Below, piece after piece: positions 7,175-15,247 of a DNA stretch of 64,000 bases; within the stretch, counting starts at the first letter, position 1; each line of letters starts with the position of its first letter. The DNA is from Bin75 sp965223955 (lineage in GTDB: Bacteria > Nitrospirota > Nitrospiria > Nitrospirales > UBA8639), in the NCBI GenBank assembly GCA_965223955.1, contig OZ245029.1, positions 1,054,001-1,118,000 on the forward strand, written 5' to 3'. The notes under the pieces are model-generated. The model worked only from the letters and a program-made list of their open reading frames with translations. It was not told where the DNA came from and did no database searches. The position numbers and the translations under genes are program-made.

Positions 7175-9568
7175 ATGGACAAATCTCTCCCATGCTGGAG
7201 TCCGCGTCGATGGTACAGGGAACTCCGGCACGTCTGGCACGATACCCGTCTGTTGGTCTTGTCCGCGCAAATTGCGGCCATTTATGCGGCTGTGCTCATT
7301 CCTTTTAAAGTAGGGATTCCGATTATCCCCGGCTTTGTGGAGCTGAGACCGGCCAACGTCATTCCCATCGTCAGTTCGCTGCTCTTTGGCCCGGCCGCGG
7401 CTTGGGGGGCGGGAATCGGCAACGTGATCGGGGATTGTTTTGGAACGCTGGGCCCGGCCAGTCTCTTCGGGTTTCTGGGAAATTTTCTTTACGGGTACGT
7501 GCCGTATCTGTTGTGGGGAAACCTGGGGTGGTTGTCGTCGGGCCGGGAACCCATGGTGCGTTCCTGGAGGCAAGGCGTGGAATATGTGATTGTCTGCGTA
7601 GCGGCTTCCATGGTGTGTGCAGCCACGATCGGGTGGGGCGTGGAGCTTCTGGGCCTCCTCCCGTTTTGGCTTTTGTTTCCGGCCATTTTTTTGAACAACC
7701 TGGTGATGGCGATGTTGCTCGGCCCGCCGCTTCTGTTGTTTCTCTATCCACGGGTCAAGCAATGGAACCTGTATTACGGTGATCTGGCGTTCGGTGGTGC
7801 GGCGCGAGAGAAGCAAGACCCTGCCGGCGATCTTCTCCATTCCGGCTCACCATCGTCGTCGCAATCGACGAAAGCCGAGTCCGTTGCCGTATCCATTCAG
7901 GACCTCACGTTTCGCCCGATTCATGCGGAGCATCCCGTGCTCAAACACGTGTCCCTGGACGTCCAGCGTGGAGAATTGGTCGTGCTGATGGGGCGGAGCG
8001 GATCCGGGAAGTCCTCATTATGTTATGCCTTGAACGGGCTGGTTCCGCAATTTATCCAAGGCGAATTTACCGGCACGGTGATGGTACACGGACAATCCAC
8101 GACGCAATCCCCGGTGTGGCAACAGGCGAATAGCGTCGGAATGGTGTTTCAGGATTTTGAAACGCAATTGGTCTCGACCAACGTGGAGACGGAACTTCGA
8201 TGCGCCCTGGAAGCGCAGGGAGGAACACATGACTTCGCCGACGAGGAGTCCTTCCGCGAGCACGTGCGACGCCTCCTCGATCTTGTGGGGCTGTCGGGTC
8301 TGGAACGGCGTGATCCCTTTTCCTTGTCAGGAGGGCAACGGCAGCGTCTGGTGGTGGCATCGGTCCTGGTCCGGGAGCCTCGGGTCATCGTCATGGACCA
8401 ACCGCTGACCGATCTCGACCCCGCGGGCAGGCAGCAGTTTCTCCTGCTCCTGGAAGAACTGAAAGCAAAGGGGATCACGGTCATCATTGCCGGACATGGG
8501 GTCGAAGACCTGATGAAAGCGGACCGGGTGTGTGTGCTGGATGAAGGGGAAATGGTGTGGCAGGGCACCCCTCGTGAAATGCTCAGTCAACCCGACCTGG
8601 CAGAACGATATGGAGTAAGCCCATACCCGTTGGCGGAATGTTTTCAAGGACAGGGCGCTCACGCCTTACCGGCGACAGTTGAAGAAGCCTGGCAATTGGC
8701 CGATACCCTTGGCCTGACCGTCGTCGCGCCGCAGTTTCGCGAGCAGGGTGCAGGCGTTGGCCAATCGGAATCTTCCGCAAACGTTCTTGAACTCCAGAAC
8801 GTGTCGGCGTATTACCAGCCCGACATTCCGGCACTTTCCCGGGTTTCCGTATCGGTTCAGGCTGGAGAATTCGTGGCGATTCTCGGGCAGAATGGTTCGG
8901 GGAAAAGCACGCTTGCCAAATTATGCAATGGTCTTTTGTTACCATCGGATGGCCGCGTCCTGGTTTTCGGAAACGACACGCAACAAACCGGGGTCTTGTC
9001 GTCCATCGTCGGATACGTCTTTCAAAATCCCGACCATCAGATTTTCGCGGAAACCGTACGCAAAGAAATCGCCTTTGGCGTGGAGAATGCGGGACATTCA
9101 CCAGGTGAATGCGAAACACGCGTCATCGAAGCGCTTCAAGCGGTCGGTTTGACCGGGGCCGAAGATCGGGACCCGTTTTCTCTGACGAAAGGCGAACGAC
9201 AGCGAGTGGCGGTTGCGTCCATCCTTGCCGCCAAGCCCCGAATCCTGATTGTGGATGAGCCCACTACCGGGCTCGATGCGGAGGAATCGGCTCGCATGAT
9301 GAACATGATGCGCACGTTGAATCGACAGGGACATACCATTATCGTGATTACCCATGACATGGGGATCGTCGCGAACTATGCGACGCGATGCGTGCTGATG
9401 CGACGCGGCACAATATTGGCAGACGGTCCGACTCGGGAAATGTTCTCGGACCCTGAACTCGTCCGGTCTGCGGCATTGTCGTTGCCGGCCCTGACACGGT
9501 TTGCTCAGCGGTGGGGTGTGACGTTACTGACGGTCGAGGAAGTGCGAGAGGCCTGGCACGCGCCATGA
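7175..9568 (+). CDS. ECF transporter: S component fused to two EcfA ATPase domains
   Basis: 797 residues in three parts. Residues 1-195 are a membrane S component (several hydrophobic helices, e.g. GFVELRPANVIPIVSSLLFG). Residues about 230-460 form ATPase 1 with Walker A GRSGSGKSS, signature LSGGQRQRL and Walker B IVMDQPLTDLD. Residues about 540-775 form ATPase 2 with Walker A GQNGSGKST, signature LTKGERQRV and Walker B LIVDEPTTGLD. ATPase 1 has Gln instead of the catalytic Walker B Glu, while ATPase 2 has an altered signature. The gene overlaps ecfT by four bases. Together they form a complete energy-coupling-factor importer at the inner membrane. The vitamin or metal substrate is not identifiable from the sequence. 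Confidence 0.85.
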   Translation: MDKSLPCWSPRRWYRELRHVWHDTRLLVLSAQIAAIYAAVLIPFKVGIPIIPGFVELRPANVIPIVSSLLFGPAAAWGAGIGNVIGDCFGTLGPASLFGFLGNFLYGYVPYLLWGNLGWLSSGREPMVRSWRQGVEYVIVCVAASMVCAATIGWGVELLGLLPFWLLFPAIFLNNLVMAMLLGPPLLLFLYPRVKQWNLYYGDLAFGGAAREKQDPAGDLLHSGSPSSSQSTKAESVAVSIQDLTFRPIHAEHPVLKHVSLDVQRGELVVLMGRSGSGKSSLCYALNGLVPQFIQGEFTGTVMVHGQSTTQSPVWQQANSVGMVFQDFETQLVSTNVETELRCALEAQGGTHDFADEESFREHVRRLLDLVGLSGLERRDPFSLSGGQRQRLVVASVLVREPRVIVMDQPLTDLDPAGRQQFLLLLEELKAKGITVIIAGHGVEDLMKADRVCVLDEGEMVWQGTPREMLSQPDLAERYGVSPYPLAECFQGQGAHALPATVEEAWQLADTLGLTVVAPQFREQGAGVGQSESSANVLELQNVSAYYQPDIPALSRVSVSVQAGEFVAILGQNGSGKSTLAKLCNGLLLPSDGRVLVFGNDTQQTGVLSSIVGYVFQNPDHQIFAETVRKEIAFGVENAGHSPGECETRVIEALQAVGLTGAEDRDPFSLTKGERQRVAVASILAAKPRILIVDEPTTGLDAEESARMMNMMRTLNRQGHTIIVITHDMGIVANYATRCVLMRRGTILADGPTREMFSDPELVRSAALSLPALTRFAQRWGVTLLTVEEVREAWHAP

Positions 9569-10341
9569 ATCTTTCATTGTACGTCGATGCCCGGACGTGG
9601 GTGCACCGGCTTGATGGCCGGACAAAAATCCTCTGCCTGCTCGGGCTCTTTTCATTGAGCCTGATTTTTTCAGACCCGGTGTACTTGTTGGGGCTATGCG
9701 CGGGCGTCTTGGGGCTGGTCCTCTGGGCGCAAAGTCTCCACAATTTAAGAAAGATCTGGATTTTGCTGGTGTTGTTGTTTGTGTACAACGTGGCGCTCTG
9801 GCCTTTTTTCGTGGAAGGGACCATCCCGCTGTTCACGATTGGCGGGATGACCGTCATGCAGGAAGGCGTGCTGCACGGCATGGGGATGGGCCTGCGGCTG
9901 AATGCCATGCTCATCAGCGGCATCGTGCTCTTGTCTGCCACGGCCATTGAAGAGCTTGGCGAGGCCTCGAATCGATTAGGCGTGCCCCGCTCCCTGGGAT
10001 TTTCGTTGTCGCTCGCCTTTCGATGGGTTCCCAATTTGCTCGGCTCGATCGGGGCCGTGATTCAGGCCCAGCGGTCAAGAGGGTTGGACGTGCAATCAAA
10101 GGGTGTGTTTGGAAAAATTCGCCGATACCCTCCGTTGATCGTGCCTTTGATCGGTCATACCCTTCGCCAGACCAATCTTCTCGCCATGGCCTTGGAATCG
10201 AAGGGATTCGGGGCCGGACAGGTTCGGCACCCATTATTTGTTTCGAAAATGAGCGGATCCGATTTCGCGGCGCTCGCGGTGATTGCCGTCCTGGTGCTGG
10301 GAAGTCTCTGGATGAGGCTTAATGGGTATGGTACTATTTGA
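9565..10341 (+). CDS. ecfT: ECF transporter transmembrane component EcfT
   Basis: 258 residues from the ATG in the ATGA overlap with the upstream fusion gene. The N-terminus (MNLSLYVDARTWVHRLDGRTKILCLLGLFSLSLIF) matches EcfT/CbiQ. The family's two coupling-helix motifs appear as AQRSRGLDV and ALESKGFGAG (A-R-G type). About five membrane helices are predictable. EcfT links ATP hydrolysis by the EcfA domains to toppling of the S component. The longer in-frame start at 9511 lies inside the upstream coding region and has no ribosome-binding site of its own. Confidence 0.9.
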   Translation: MNLSLYVDARTWVHRLDGRTKILCLLGLFSLSLIFSDPVYLLGLCAGVLGLVLWAQSLHNLRKIWILLVLLFVYNVALWPFFVEGTIPLFTIGGMTVMQEGVLHGMGMGLRLNAMLISGIVLLSATAIEELGEASNRLGVPRSLGFSLSLAFRWVPNLLGSIGAVIQAQRSRGLDVQSKGVFGKIRRYPPLIVPLIGHTLRQTNLLAMALESKGFGAGQVRHPLFVSKMSGSDFAALAVIAVLVLGSLWMRLNGYGTI

Positions 10342-10418
10342 GCAAGAAACGATGACGTGCTGCGGACCTTCCGGGGCACGTACAACTTACAGCGTTTAGC
10401 AGGAAAGGTGGTGGCGGA

Positions 10419-11324
10419 ATGAAAGGGTCTGTCGCTGTTGTGAAAATGCTTAGTGTCGTTTGTGTCCTCCTGTTGGCCCAGGGTCAGTCTCTCTTCGCAC
10501 AGGATGGAGCATCAACACAACTCACCAAAACGATCGTGGGCGACTTGTTGGACGTTGATCGGGACTTCTACATCGTGCGGGGCGAGCTGGGTGAGATTCA
10601 AATCGAAGCCACGCATAAAACCGAGATCACGGAAGAATTCCAATACGGCGATCGCATCAAGGCCCTGGTGCTCATGAACGACAAGGCGTTGAAGATCGAG
10701 CGCGCCGGGCCCGATGACGTATCGGGAGTGGTGGAACATGTTGCAGCGACAGCCAAAGCTTCGACAGCTCCCAAAGCAGAGGAAGGCCAAGCTCCAGAGG
10801 CAGCCTCTCCTCCAAAACAGCCGGACAGAAAAACGATCGTGGCCGACCTGCTGGACGTTGATCGGGACTTCTACATCGTGCGAGGCGAGCGGGGCGAGAT
10901 TCAAATCGAGGCCACGCATAAAACCGAGATCACGGAAGAATTCCAATACGGCGATCGCATCAAGGCCCTGGTGCTCATGAACGACAAGGCGTTGAAAATC
11001 GAGCGCGCCGGCCCCGATGACGTGACGGGTGTGGTGGAACATGTTGCCTCTTCTTCTCCGAGTGCCGCTCAGGATCCGGCCAAGGCCGCGGGCCAGCCCT
11101 CGGCCTCTCCAGCCTGGGCTCAGGGTGCCGGCACCAAGGTTGTCGAAGGCCAGGTTTTGATGGTCGATGGGGACTTCTACGTTCTACGCGGTGAACTTGG
11201 AGAAATCCGAGTGGAACGAACTCCGAAGACCAAGATGACGGAAGAATTCAAATTCGGCGACTTTATCAAAGCCATCCTCAAACCGAATGATCAAGCCTTA
11301 ACCATCGAGCGGCTGGCGCCGTGA
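10419..11324 (+). CDS. Exported protein with three tandem 60-70-residue repeats
   Basis: 301 residues with a signal peptide (VVKMLSVVCVLLLAQGQSLFA, cleavage near AQD). Three repeats follow: residues about 38-109, 138-210 and 240-298. Each has the pattern [V]xGxLLxVDxDFYxxRGExGEIxxE, KTxxTEEFxxGDxIKAxxxxNDxALxIER. Repeats 1 and 2 are almost identical also at DNA level (10530-10745 and 10830-11048, offset 300), indicating recent duplication. Repeat 3 is diverged. Linkers are Ala/Pro/Ser/Lys-rich. The fold is likely a small beta domain of the type found in periplasmic binding modules. No enzyme motif is visible and function is unknown. It starts 78 bases after ecfT and may be its own transcript. 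Confidence 0.8.
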   Translation: MKGSVAVVKMLSVVCVLLLAQGQSLFAQDGASTQLTKTIVGDLLDVDRDFYIVRGELGEIQIEATHKTEITEEFQYGDRIKALVLMNDKALKIERAGPDDVSGVVEHVAATAKASTAPKAEEGQAPEAASPPKQPDRKTIVADLLDVDRDFYIVRGERGEIQIEATHKTEITEEFQYGDRIKALVLMNDKALKIERAGPDDVTGVVEHVASSSPSAAQDPAKAAGQPSASPAWAQGAGTKVVEGQVLMVDGDFYVLRGELGEIRVERTPKTKMTEEFKFGDFIKAILKPNDQALTIERLAP

Positions 11325-11339
11325 GTTGCGTCCCTGCAC

Positions 11340-11363
11340 CGGCAGGCAACTGGTCGCCTGCCG
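11340..11363 (+). terminator. Perfect GC-rich hairpin after the triple-repeat gene
   Basis: An 8-bp perfect stem CGGCAGGC/GCCTGCCG with an 8-base loop, 15 bases after the stop codon. No T-tract follows, so it may act as a U-less terminator or a transcript-stabilising hairpin. Confidence 0.4.
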
Positions 11364-11392
11364 TCTGGAGGGTGAGCTCAGGTTGATGTAAG

Positions 11393-11407
11393 TACGGCAA
11401 TGCCGTA
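11393..11407. promoter_or_regulatory. Perfect palindrome at the start of the HigB-type toxin (operator candidate)
   Basis: TACGGCA-A-TGCCGTA, a 7-1-7 perfect palindrome, overlaps the first possible ATG of the toxin gene. Antitoxins of this XRE type bind such palindromes in their own promoters, so it is the best operator candidate. It also raises the possibility that translation starts at GTG 11418. Confidence 0.45.
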
Positions 11408-11735
11408 TGCTCTTTATGTGTACACAGTCATCGAAACGCCGGTTTATTCAAAGAAGGCGGAACAGATTCTATCTGAGGATGAGCGTGACGCTTTTGCCGT
11501 CTACATATCAAAAAATCCAAACGCTGGAGTTGTCGTACGTGGTTCCGGCGGTGTCCGCAAAGTGCGGTGGGCACTTGAAGGCGGGGGAAAGAGTGGCGGT
11601 GTCCGCGTGATCTATTTTAATCGCTTGGAAAAAGGTGAAATCTGGTTATTGACCTTATATGCCAAAAGTGACCGCTCATCCATACCACCTGGAGAGTTGC
11701 GACTGCTCAAAGAGGTAATTGATCATGAACGGTAA
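11400..11735 (+). CDS. RelE/HigB-family toxin
   Basis: 111 residues. The pattern TVIETPVYSKKAEQILSEDERDAFAVYISKNPNAG, GSGGVRKVRWALEGGGKSGGVRVIYF, LLTLYAKSDR is typical of HigB/RelE-like ribosome-dependent mRNA interferases of the 'IETP' type. The first ATG overlaps a palindrome; an alternative start is GTG at 11418, which would still keep the conserved core. The gene overlaps the antitoxin gene by 11 bases. Toxin-first order is characteristic of HigBA and related modules. Confidence 0.85.
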   Translation: MPYALYVYTVIETPVYSKKAEQILSEDERDAFAVYISKNPNAGVVVRGSGGVRKVRWALEGGGKSGGVRVIYFNRLEKGEIWLLTLYAKSDRSSIPPGELRLLKEVIDHER

Positions 11736-12024
11736 AATGAAGATGACGGCAGAAGGCGCTGAACTACTCCAAGCTGTCAAACAAATGAAGGCTGGCAAAA
11801 AAGGCCGCGTTTACACGCCGGAGCAATTATTGGCCATTTCCGCCCGCCAGTCAGTCAAATTGACTCAGCGGCAATTTGCAAGACTCCTCAATGTTTCTGT
11901 CGATTCGGTCCAGGACTGGGAGCAGGGCCGGCGGTCTCCCCGTGGTGCAGCCAAGACCGTGCTACGAGTCGTAACGTCCTACCCTGAAGTATTGAAAGAA
12001 TTATCCCAAAAATCCCTTGTTTGA
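11725..12024 (+). CDS. XRE-family antitoxin of the HigBA-type pair
   Basis: 99 residues from ATG 11725, preceded by GAGGT at good distance within the toxin's 3' end. The helix-turn-helix is clear: LTQRQFARLLNVSVDSVQDWEQGRRSPRGAAKTVLRVV, the DUF2384/HigA-like C-terminal XRE fold. It overlaps the toxin, so the two are translationally coupled. Expected to bind the 11393 palindrome and repress the pair. Confidence 0.85.
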   Translation: MNGKMKMTAEGAELLQAVKQMKAGKKGRVYTPEQLLAISARQSVKLTQRQFARLLNVSVDSVQDWEQGRRSPRGAAKTVLRVVTSYPEVLKELSQKSLV

Positions 12025-12085
12025 AGACATAGCTGCATGTCCCTATCTCCTGGCAGGGATAGGTGGGCGGCAACTCGTTGGAAGG

Positions 12086-14032
12086 TTACTCGTCCAGATT
12101 GGCAATAGGGAAGGCAGCCACGGAGTCGGCGGGGACGAAGCCGAAAATTTTCGAATAGAAATACAGTTCGTTGTCCAGGACCTGCTTGATGTGCTCGGCT
12201 CGTCGAAACCCGTGCTGCTCCCCTTCAAAGGCGATATAGGCAACGGGAAGCCCTTTTGCTTTCACCGCGTTGAACATGTTCTCCGCCTGGTTCGGCGGAA
12301 CCACTTTGTCCTCCAAGCCCTGAAAGAGAATGAGGGGAGAGGACAGCCGGTCAATGAAATGAATGGGCGATCGCTGATCATAGAGGTCTTTCCGTTCGGG
12401 CAGTGGGCCGATCAGCCGGTCCAGGTAGCGTGATTCGAACTTATGGGTATCCCGAACGAGCGCCTCGAGGTCCGAGACGCCGTAGTAACTGGACCCGGCC
12501 GTAAAGCAATCGCGAAACGTCAAGGCGCATAACGTGGTAAAGCCCCCCGCGCTCCCTCCGGTGATGGTCACGCGAGCCGGGTCCACGGCATCCCGGTCAA
12601 TGAGCGCCGTGACCGCACTCACGCAATCATCGACGTCGACAATGCCCCACTGACCGTTGAGGCGTTCCCGATAGGCCCGGCCGTATCCCGTACTTCCGCC
12701 ATAGTTCACGTCGAGTACGGCAAATCCTCGGCTGGTCCAATATTGAATCATCAAGTTGAACGTCGGGGAAGAGGCGCCGGTCGGGCCTCCATGGCTTTTG
12801 ACAAAGAGGGGAGGGCGCTCTGCAGGCGGAGCTTGAAAATCCGCATTGTGCGGGGGGTAATAAAACGCATGCCCGGTCGATCCGTCCCGGGTCGGATAGG
12901 TGACGGCGGAGGGCACGGAAAGATAACGGGGGTCAAGGGAGAAATCCACCGAACGGCGAAGGACGGTCACGGCGTGCGAACCCGCATCGATCTGAATGAG
13001 TGCCGTGGGGTCGGATGGAGAACTGGCCGTACAAACAATGTTGGATTGATGCACGTGGACGTCGTCGAAGGTCGTATAAGGCAGTTCAAATCGTTCGAGG
13101 GTTTTTTGTGCCGTATCCAAACGTCCCAGGAACCCAAAGCCGTTTTGTGTATAGGCGCATATCACGTGGTGAGACGACTCGAACCCATAGAGCCGTTGGC
13201 CGAACACCCATTGTGGTGCGCCGAATTCGGCCTCCATGGGATAGAGAGAGGCGACCTTCTCGTTTTCCAATCGATACAGGTTCCACCAGCCGGATTGATC
13301 CGACACGAAGTGCAAGCGGCCGTCCGGTGACCATTCCGGTTGAAAAATGGAGACGTCGGTTCCGCCGGCCACGCATCGTGGCATCCGGAGCGAGCCGTCC
13401 TGCCCGAGATCGGCGACCCAGAGTTCCGTGCCGTCCCATGGCATATTGGGATGGTTCCAGGTCAGCCAGACTAACCGTTGCCCATCCGGGCTCAGGCGTG
13501 GAGAGGCATAAAAATCATTGCCCGAAACCAGAATGTCGCCGGATGTGGTACCTGAGCCGTTGTCGAGAGCAAGGCTCACGATGGAGTTTTGGGGCTCCCG
13601 GTCGGAATGGGTATGATCTTCACGAATGCAAAGAAGCCGGCGGCGTCGGTGGTCCATGAGCCCATCGGCATAGCACATGGACTTGTCGGCGGTGATGGGT
13701 TCAGGCACTCCGCCCGGGCGTTGTCGATACAGTCGCTGATCGGAAAAATTGGAAAAATACACGACGCCTTCCGCAACACAATACGCCCCTCCTCCGTATT
13801 CATGGACCCGAGTACGAACGTTCAGCGGGGCAGGGGTGAGGGTGCGATGAGTTCCATCGGCATCCCTTTGGACAATCGTATTCCTCCCGCCTTCACCGGG
13901 ACGGCTTTCGACCCAGAACACCTGATCCCCGTCGAGGGCGATTTGTCCGAGTCTGATCGATTCTGAGACAATCCGGTCCGAGGTAAGAGGGGAGTTCCAT
14001 GACCCGTAAGGAGCGATAAGCGGATTCGGCAT
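12086..14032 (-). CDS. S9-family prolyl oligopeptidase / acylaminoacyl peptidase
   Basis: 648 residues. The N-terminal half (about 20-380) has the repeated seven-bladed beta-propeller character (PEWSPDGRLHFVSDQSG and similar WSPDG-type blades). The C-terminal half is an alpha/beta hydrolase with nucleophile motif GGSAGGF (Ser near 493), the acid in LILFQGLEDKVVPP and the histidine in EGEQHGF. No signal peptide, so probably cytosolic peptide breakdown. It is convergent with the toxin-antitoxin pair. Close relatives are often annotated as dipeptidyl aminopeptidase/acylaminoacyl peptidase; the exact specificity is not visible. Confidence 0.9.
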   Translation of the reverse strand: MPNPLIAPYGSWNSPLTSDRIVSESIRLGQIALDGDQVFWVESRPGEGGRNTIVQRDADGTHRTLTPAPLNVRTRVHEYGGGAYCVAEGVVYFSNFSDQRLYRQRPGGVPEPITADKSMCYADGLMDHRRRRLLCIREDHTHSDREPQNSIVSLALDNGSGTTSGDILVSGNDFYASPRLSPDGQRLVWLTWNHPNMPWDGTELWVADLGQDGSLRMPRCVAGGTDVSIFQPEWSPDGRLHFVSDQSGWWNLYRLENEKVASLYPMEAEFGAPQWVFGQRLYGFESSHHVICAYTQNGFGFLGRLDTAQKTLERFELPYTTFDDVHVHQSNIVCTASSPSDPTALIQIDAGSHAVTVLRRSVDFSLDPRYLSVPSAVTYPTRDGSTGHAFYYPPHNADFQAPPAERPPLFVKSHGGPTGASSPTFNLMIQYWTSRGFAVLDVNYGGSTGYGRAYRERLNGQWGIVDVDDCVSAVTALIDRDAVDPARVTITGGSAGGFTTLCALTFRDCFTAGSSYYGVSDLEALVRDTHKFESRYLDRLIGPLPERKDLYDQRSPIHFIDRLSSPLILFQGLEDKVVPPNQAENMFNAVKAKGLPVAYIAFEGEQHGFRRAEHIKQVLDNELYFYSKIFGFVPADSVAAFPIANLDE

Positions 14033-14122
14033 GCTAAACCCCTGATTGATTACAAACGCATGGACTAAGACAGAATAACCGGCAAGAAAAGGGAGTGGAA
14101 GAGGGAAACTCGCCGCGAAGGG

Positions 14123-14329
14123 CTAAATTTGAACGGAAGTACAATGCCGCTTGTGTTCACGTGAGGCAATGGTGACCAAGTCATTGATATTGTTGAGACA
14201 TCGCCCACAACAATTATCTTCATCGTCGATTCCCAGCGTGGCGGCCAGTTTTTTCGGGCAGGTTATGCCGGCGCGACCGAGATCTTCGACGTCCGATTCT
14301 TTAATGCCTTTACAAACACAGATGTACAT
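14123..14329 (-). CDS. Bfd-like [2Fe-2S] ferredoxin (bacterioferritin-associated)
   Basis: 68 residues from the ATG just before YICVCKGIKESDV. The four cluster cysteines are seen as C-x-C (CVC) and C-x2-C (CGRC), with GITCPKKLAATLG between, as in Bfd and the BFD-like domain of NirB. Bfd reduces bacterioferritin-stored iron. No bacterioferritin gene is adjacent, so its electron partner here is unknown. The upstream in-frame ATG at 14338 would add only three residues. Confidence 0.85.
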   Translation of the reverse strand: MYICVCKGIKESDVEDLGRAGITCPKKLAATLGIDDEDNCCGRCLNNINDLVTIASREHKRHCTSVQI

Positions 14330-14404
14330 GATGTCCACCGAATGCGATATTGATTTCCGTTATCATCTTCACGCATTCTAATCAAGTCGGCGGCAGGTTG
14401 TCAA

Positions 14405-14446
14405 GCCGAAAAAATGGGAAATGTGGAAATCGCAGATTACCACTAG
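14405..14446 (+). pseudogene. Fossil 3' end of a HigB toxin gene
   Basis: Just upstream of the HigA antitoxin gene an open frame ends in GNVEIADYH-stop, which is the characteristic C-terminus of HigB toxins (D-V-x-I/V-D-Y-H). Upstream of it no toxin-like sequence continues in any frame. The rest of the toxin appears to have been deleted, leaving the antitoxin behind. Confidence 0.5.
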
Positions 14447-14478
14447 GTGAGTGAAGTGACAGACGGAGGTGATTGATC

Positions 14479-14781
14479 ATGGCTGGAGAACCAATCCATC
14501 CAGGCGAGTTTCTCGCGGATGAGTTGGAAGAAATTGAAATGACGGCAACTGAGCTATCACGTCAGATTGACGTGCCACCTAATCGTATTTCGCAAATTGT
14601 TCGTGGCAAGCGTGATATTTCAGCGGATACCGCCTTGCGCCTCGGTCAGTTTTTTGGGACTGGGCCGGAGTTATGGCTGAACCTTCAGAAGGCTTATGAC
14701 CTGGACAAAGCCAAAGCCGTACTGGGGACAAAAATTCGCAACATACATCGCTGGCAACCCGAAGGACATACGGCGGGATAA
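14479..14781 (+). CDS. higA: HigA-family antitoxin (VapI type), apparently without toxin
   Basis: 100 residues from ATG 14479, with an excellent GGAGG nine bases upstream. MAGEPIHPGEFLADELEEIEMTATELSRQIDVPPNRISQIVRGKRDISADTALRLGQFFG is the canonical HigA/VapI XRE domain, ending in ELWLNLQKAYDL. In complete modules the HigB toxin gene lies immediately upstream; here only its last codons remain. The protein may now be an orphan regulator or protect against related toxins. It is followed after 11 bases by the DUF167 gene. Confidence 0.9.
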   Translation: MAGEPIHPGEFLADELEEIEMTATELSRQIDVPPNRISQIVRGKRDISADTALRLGQFFGTGPELWLNLQKAYDLDKAKAVLGTKIRNIHRWQPEGHTAG

Positions 14782-14792
14782 TTGCCAGAACA

Positions 14793-15074
14793 ATGATCGA
14801 ACCGATCGCAGATGGCGTCGTCCTGACCGTGCATGTTCAGCCCAGGGCCGCCAAAACGGAATTCGTGGGGGTTCATGGTGATGCATTGAAATTTCGAGTC
14901 ACCGCGCCTCCTGTGGCCGGCGAGGCCAACGTTGCCTTATGTGCGTATCTCGCCGAATTGTTCGGCATAGCGAAATCTTTGGTCTCCGTATCAGCCGGAC
15001 ACACCACGCGGAAAAAGCGGATTAAGGTCATTGGAATCAATCGCTCGCGAGTCTGCGAGATCTTGCACATCTGA
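14793..15074 (+). CDS. DUF167 (YggU-family) protein
   Basis: 93 residues with the family signature VQPRAAKTEFVGVHGDALKFRVTAPPVAGEANVALCAYLAELFG, then the terminal KSLVSVSAGHTTRKKRIKVIG. Length and pattern fit the small alpha/beta YggU family, widely conserved and of unknown biochemical role. It starts 11 bases after higA and may be co-transcribed. Confidence 0.85.
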   Translation: MIEPIADGVVLTVHVQPRAAKTEFVGVHGDALKFRVTAPPVAGEANVALCAYLAELFGIAKSLVSVSAGHTTRKKRIKVIGINRSRVCEILHI

Positions 15075-15247
15075 CGGTTTATTGAAAGACTCCGTGCCGA
15101 TAGGTGTGACCAAAGTTTGCAACCAACTTGGCCGCTTTTTATAATTCAATGTTTCATCTCCCTCTCCCTTCGACAGACCCTTTCCTTCGACAGACTCAGG
15201 ACAGGCGGTACGCGCAGGGTGACAAAGGGGCGCTCAGGGTGTAACCA

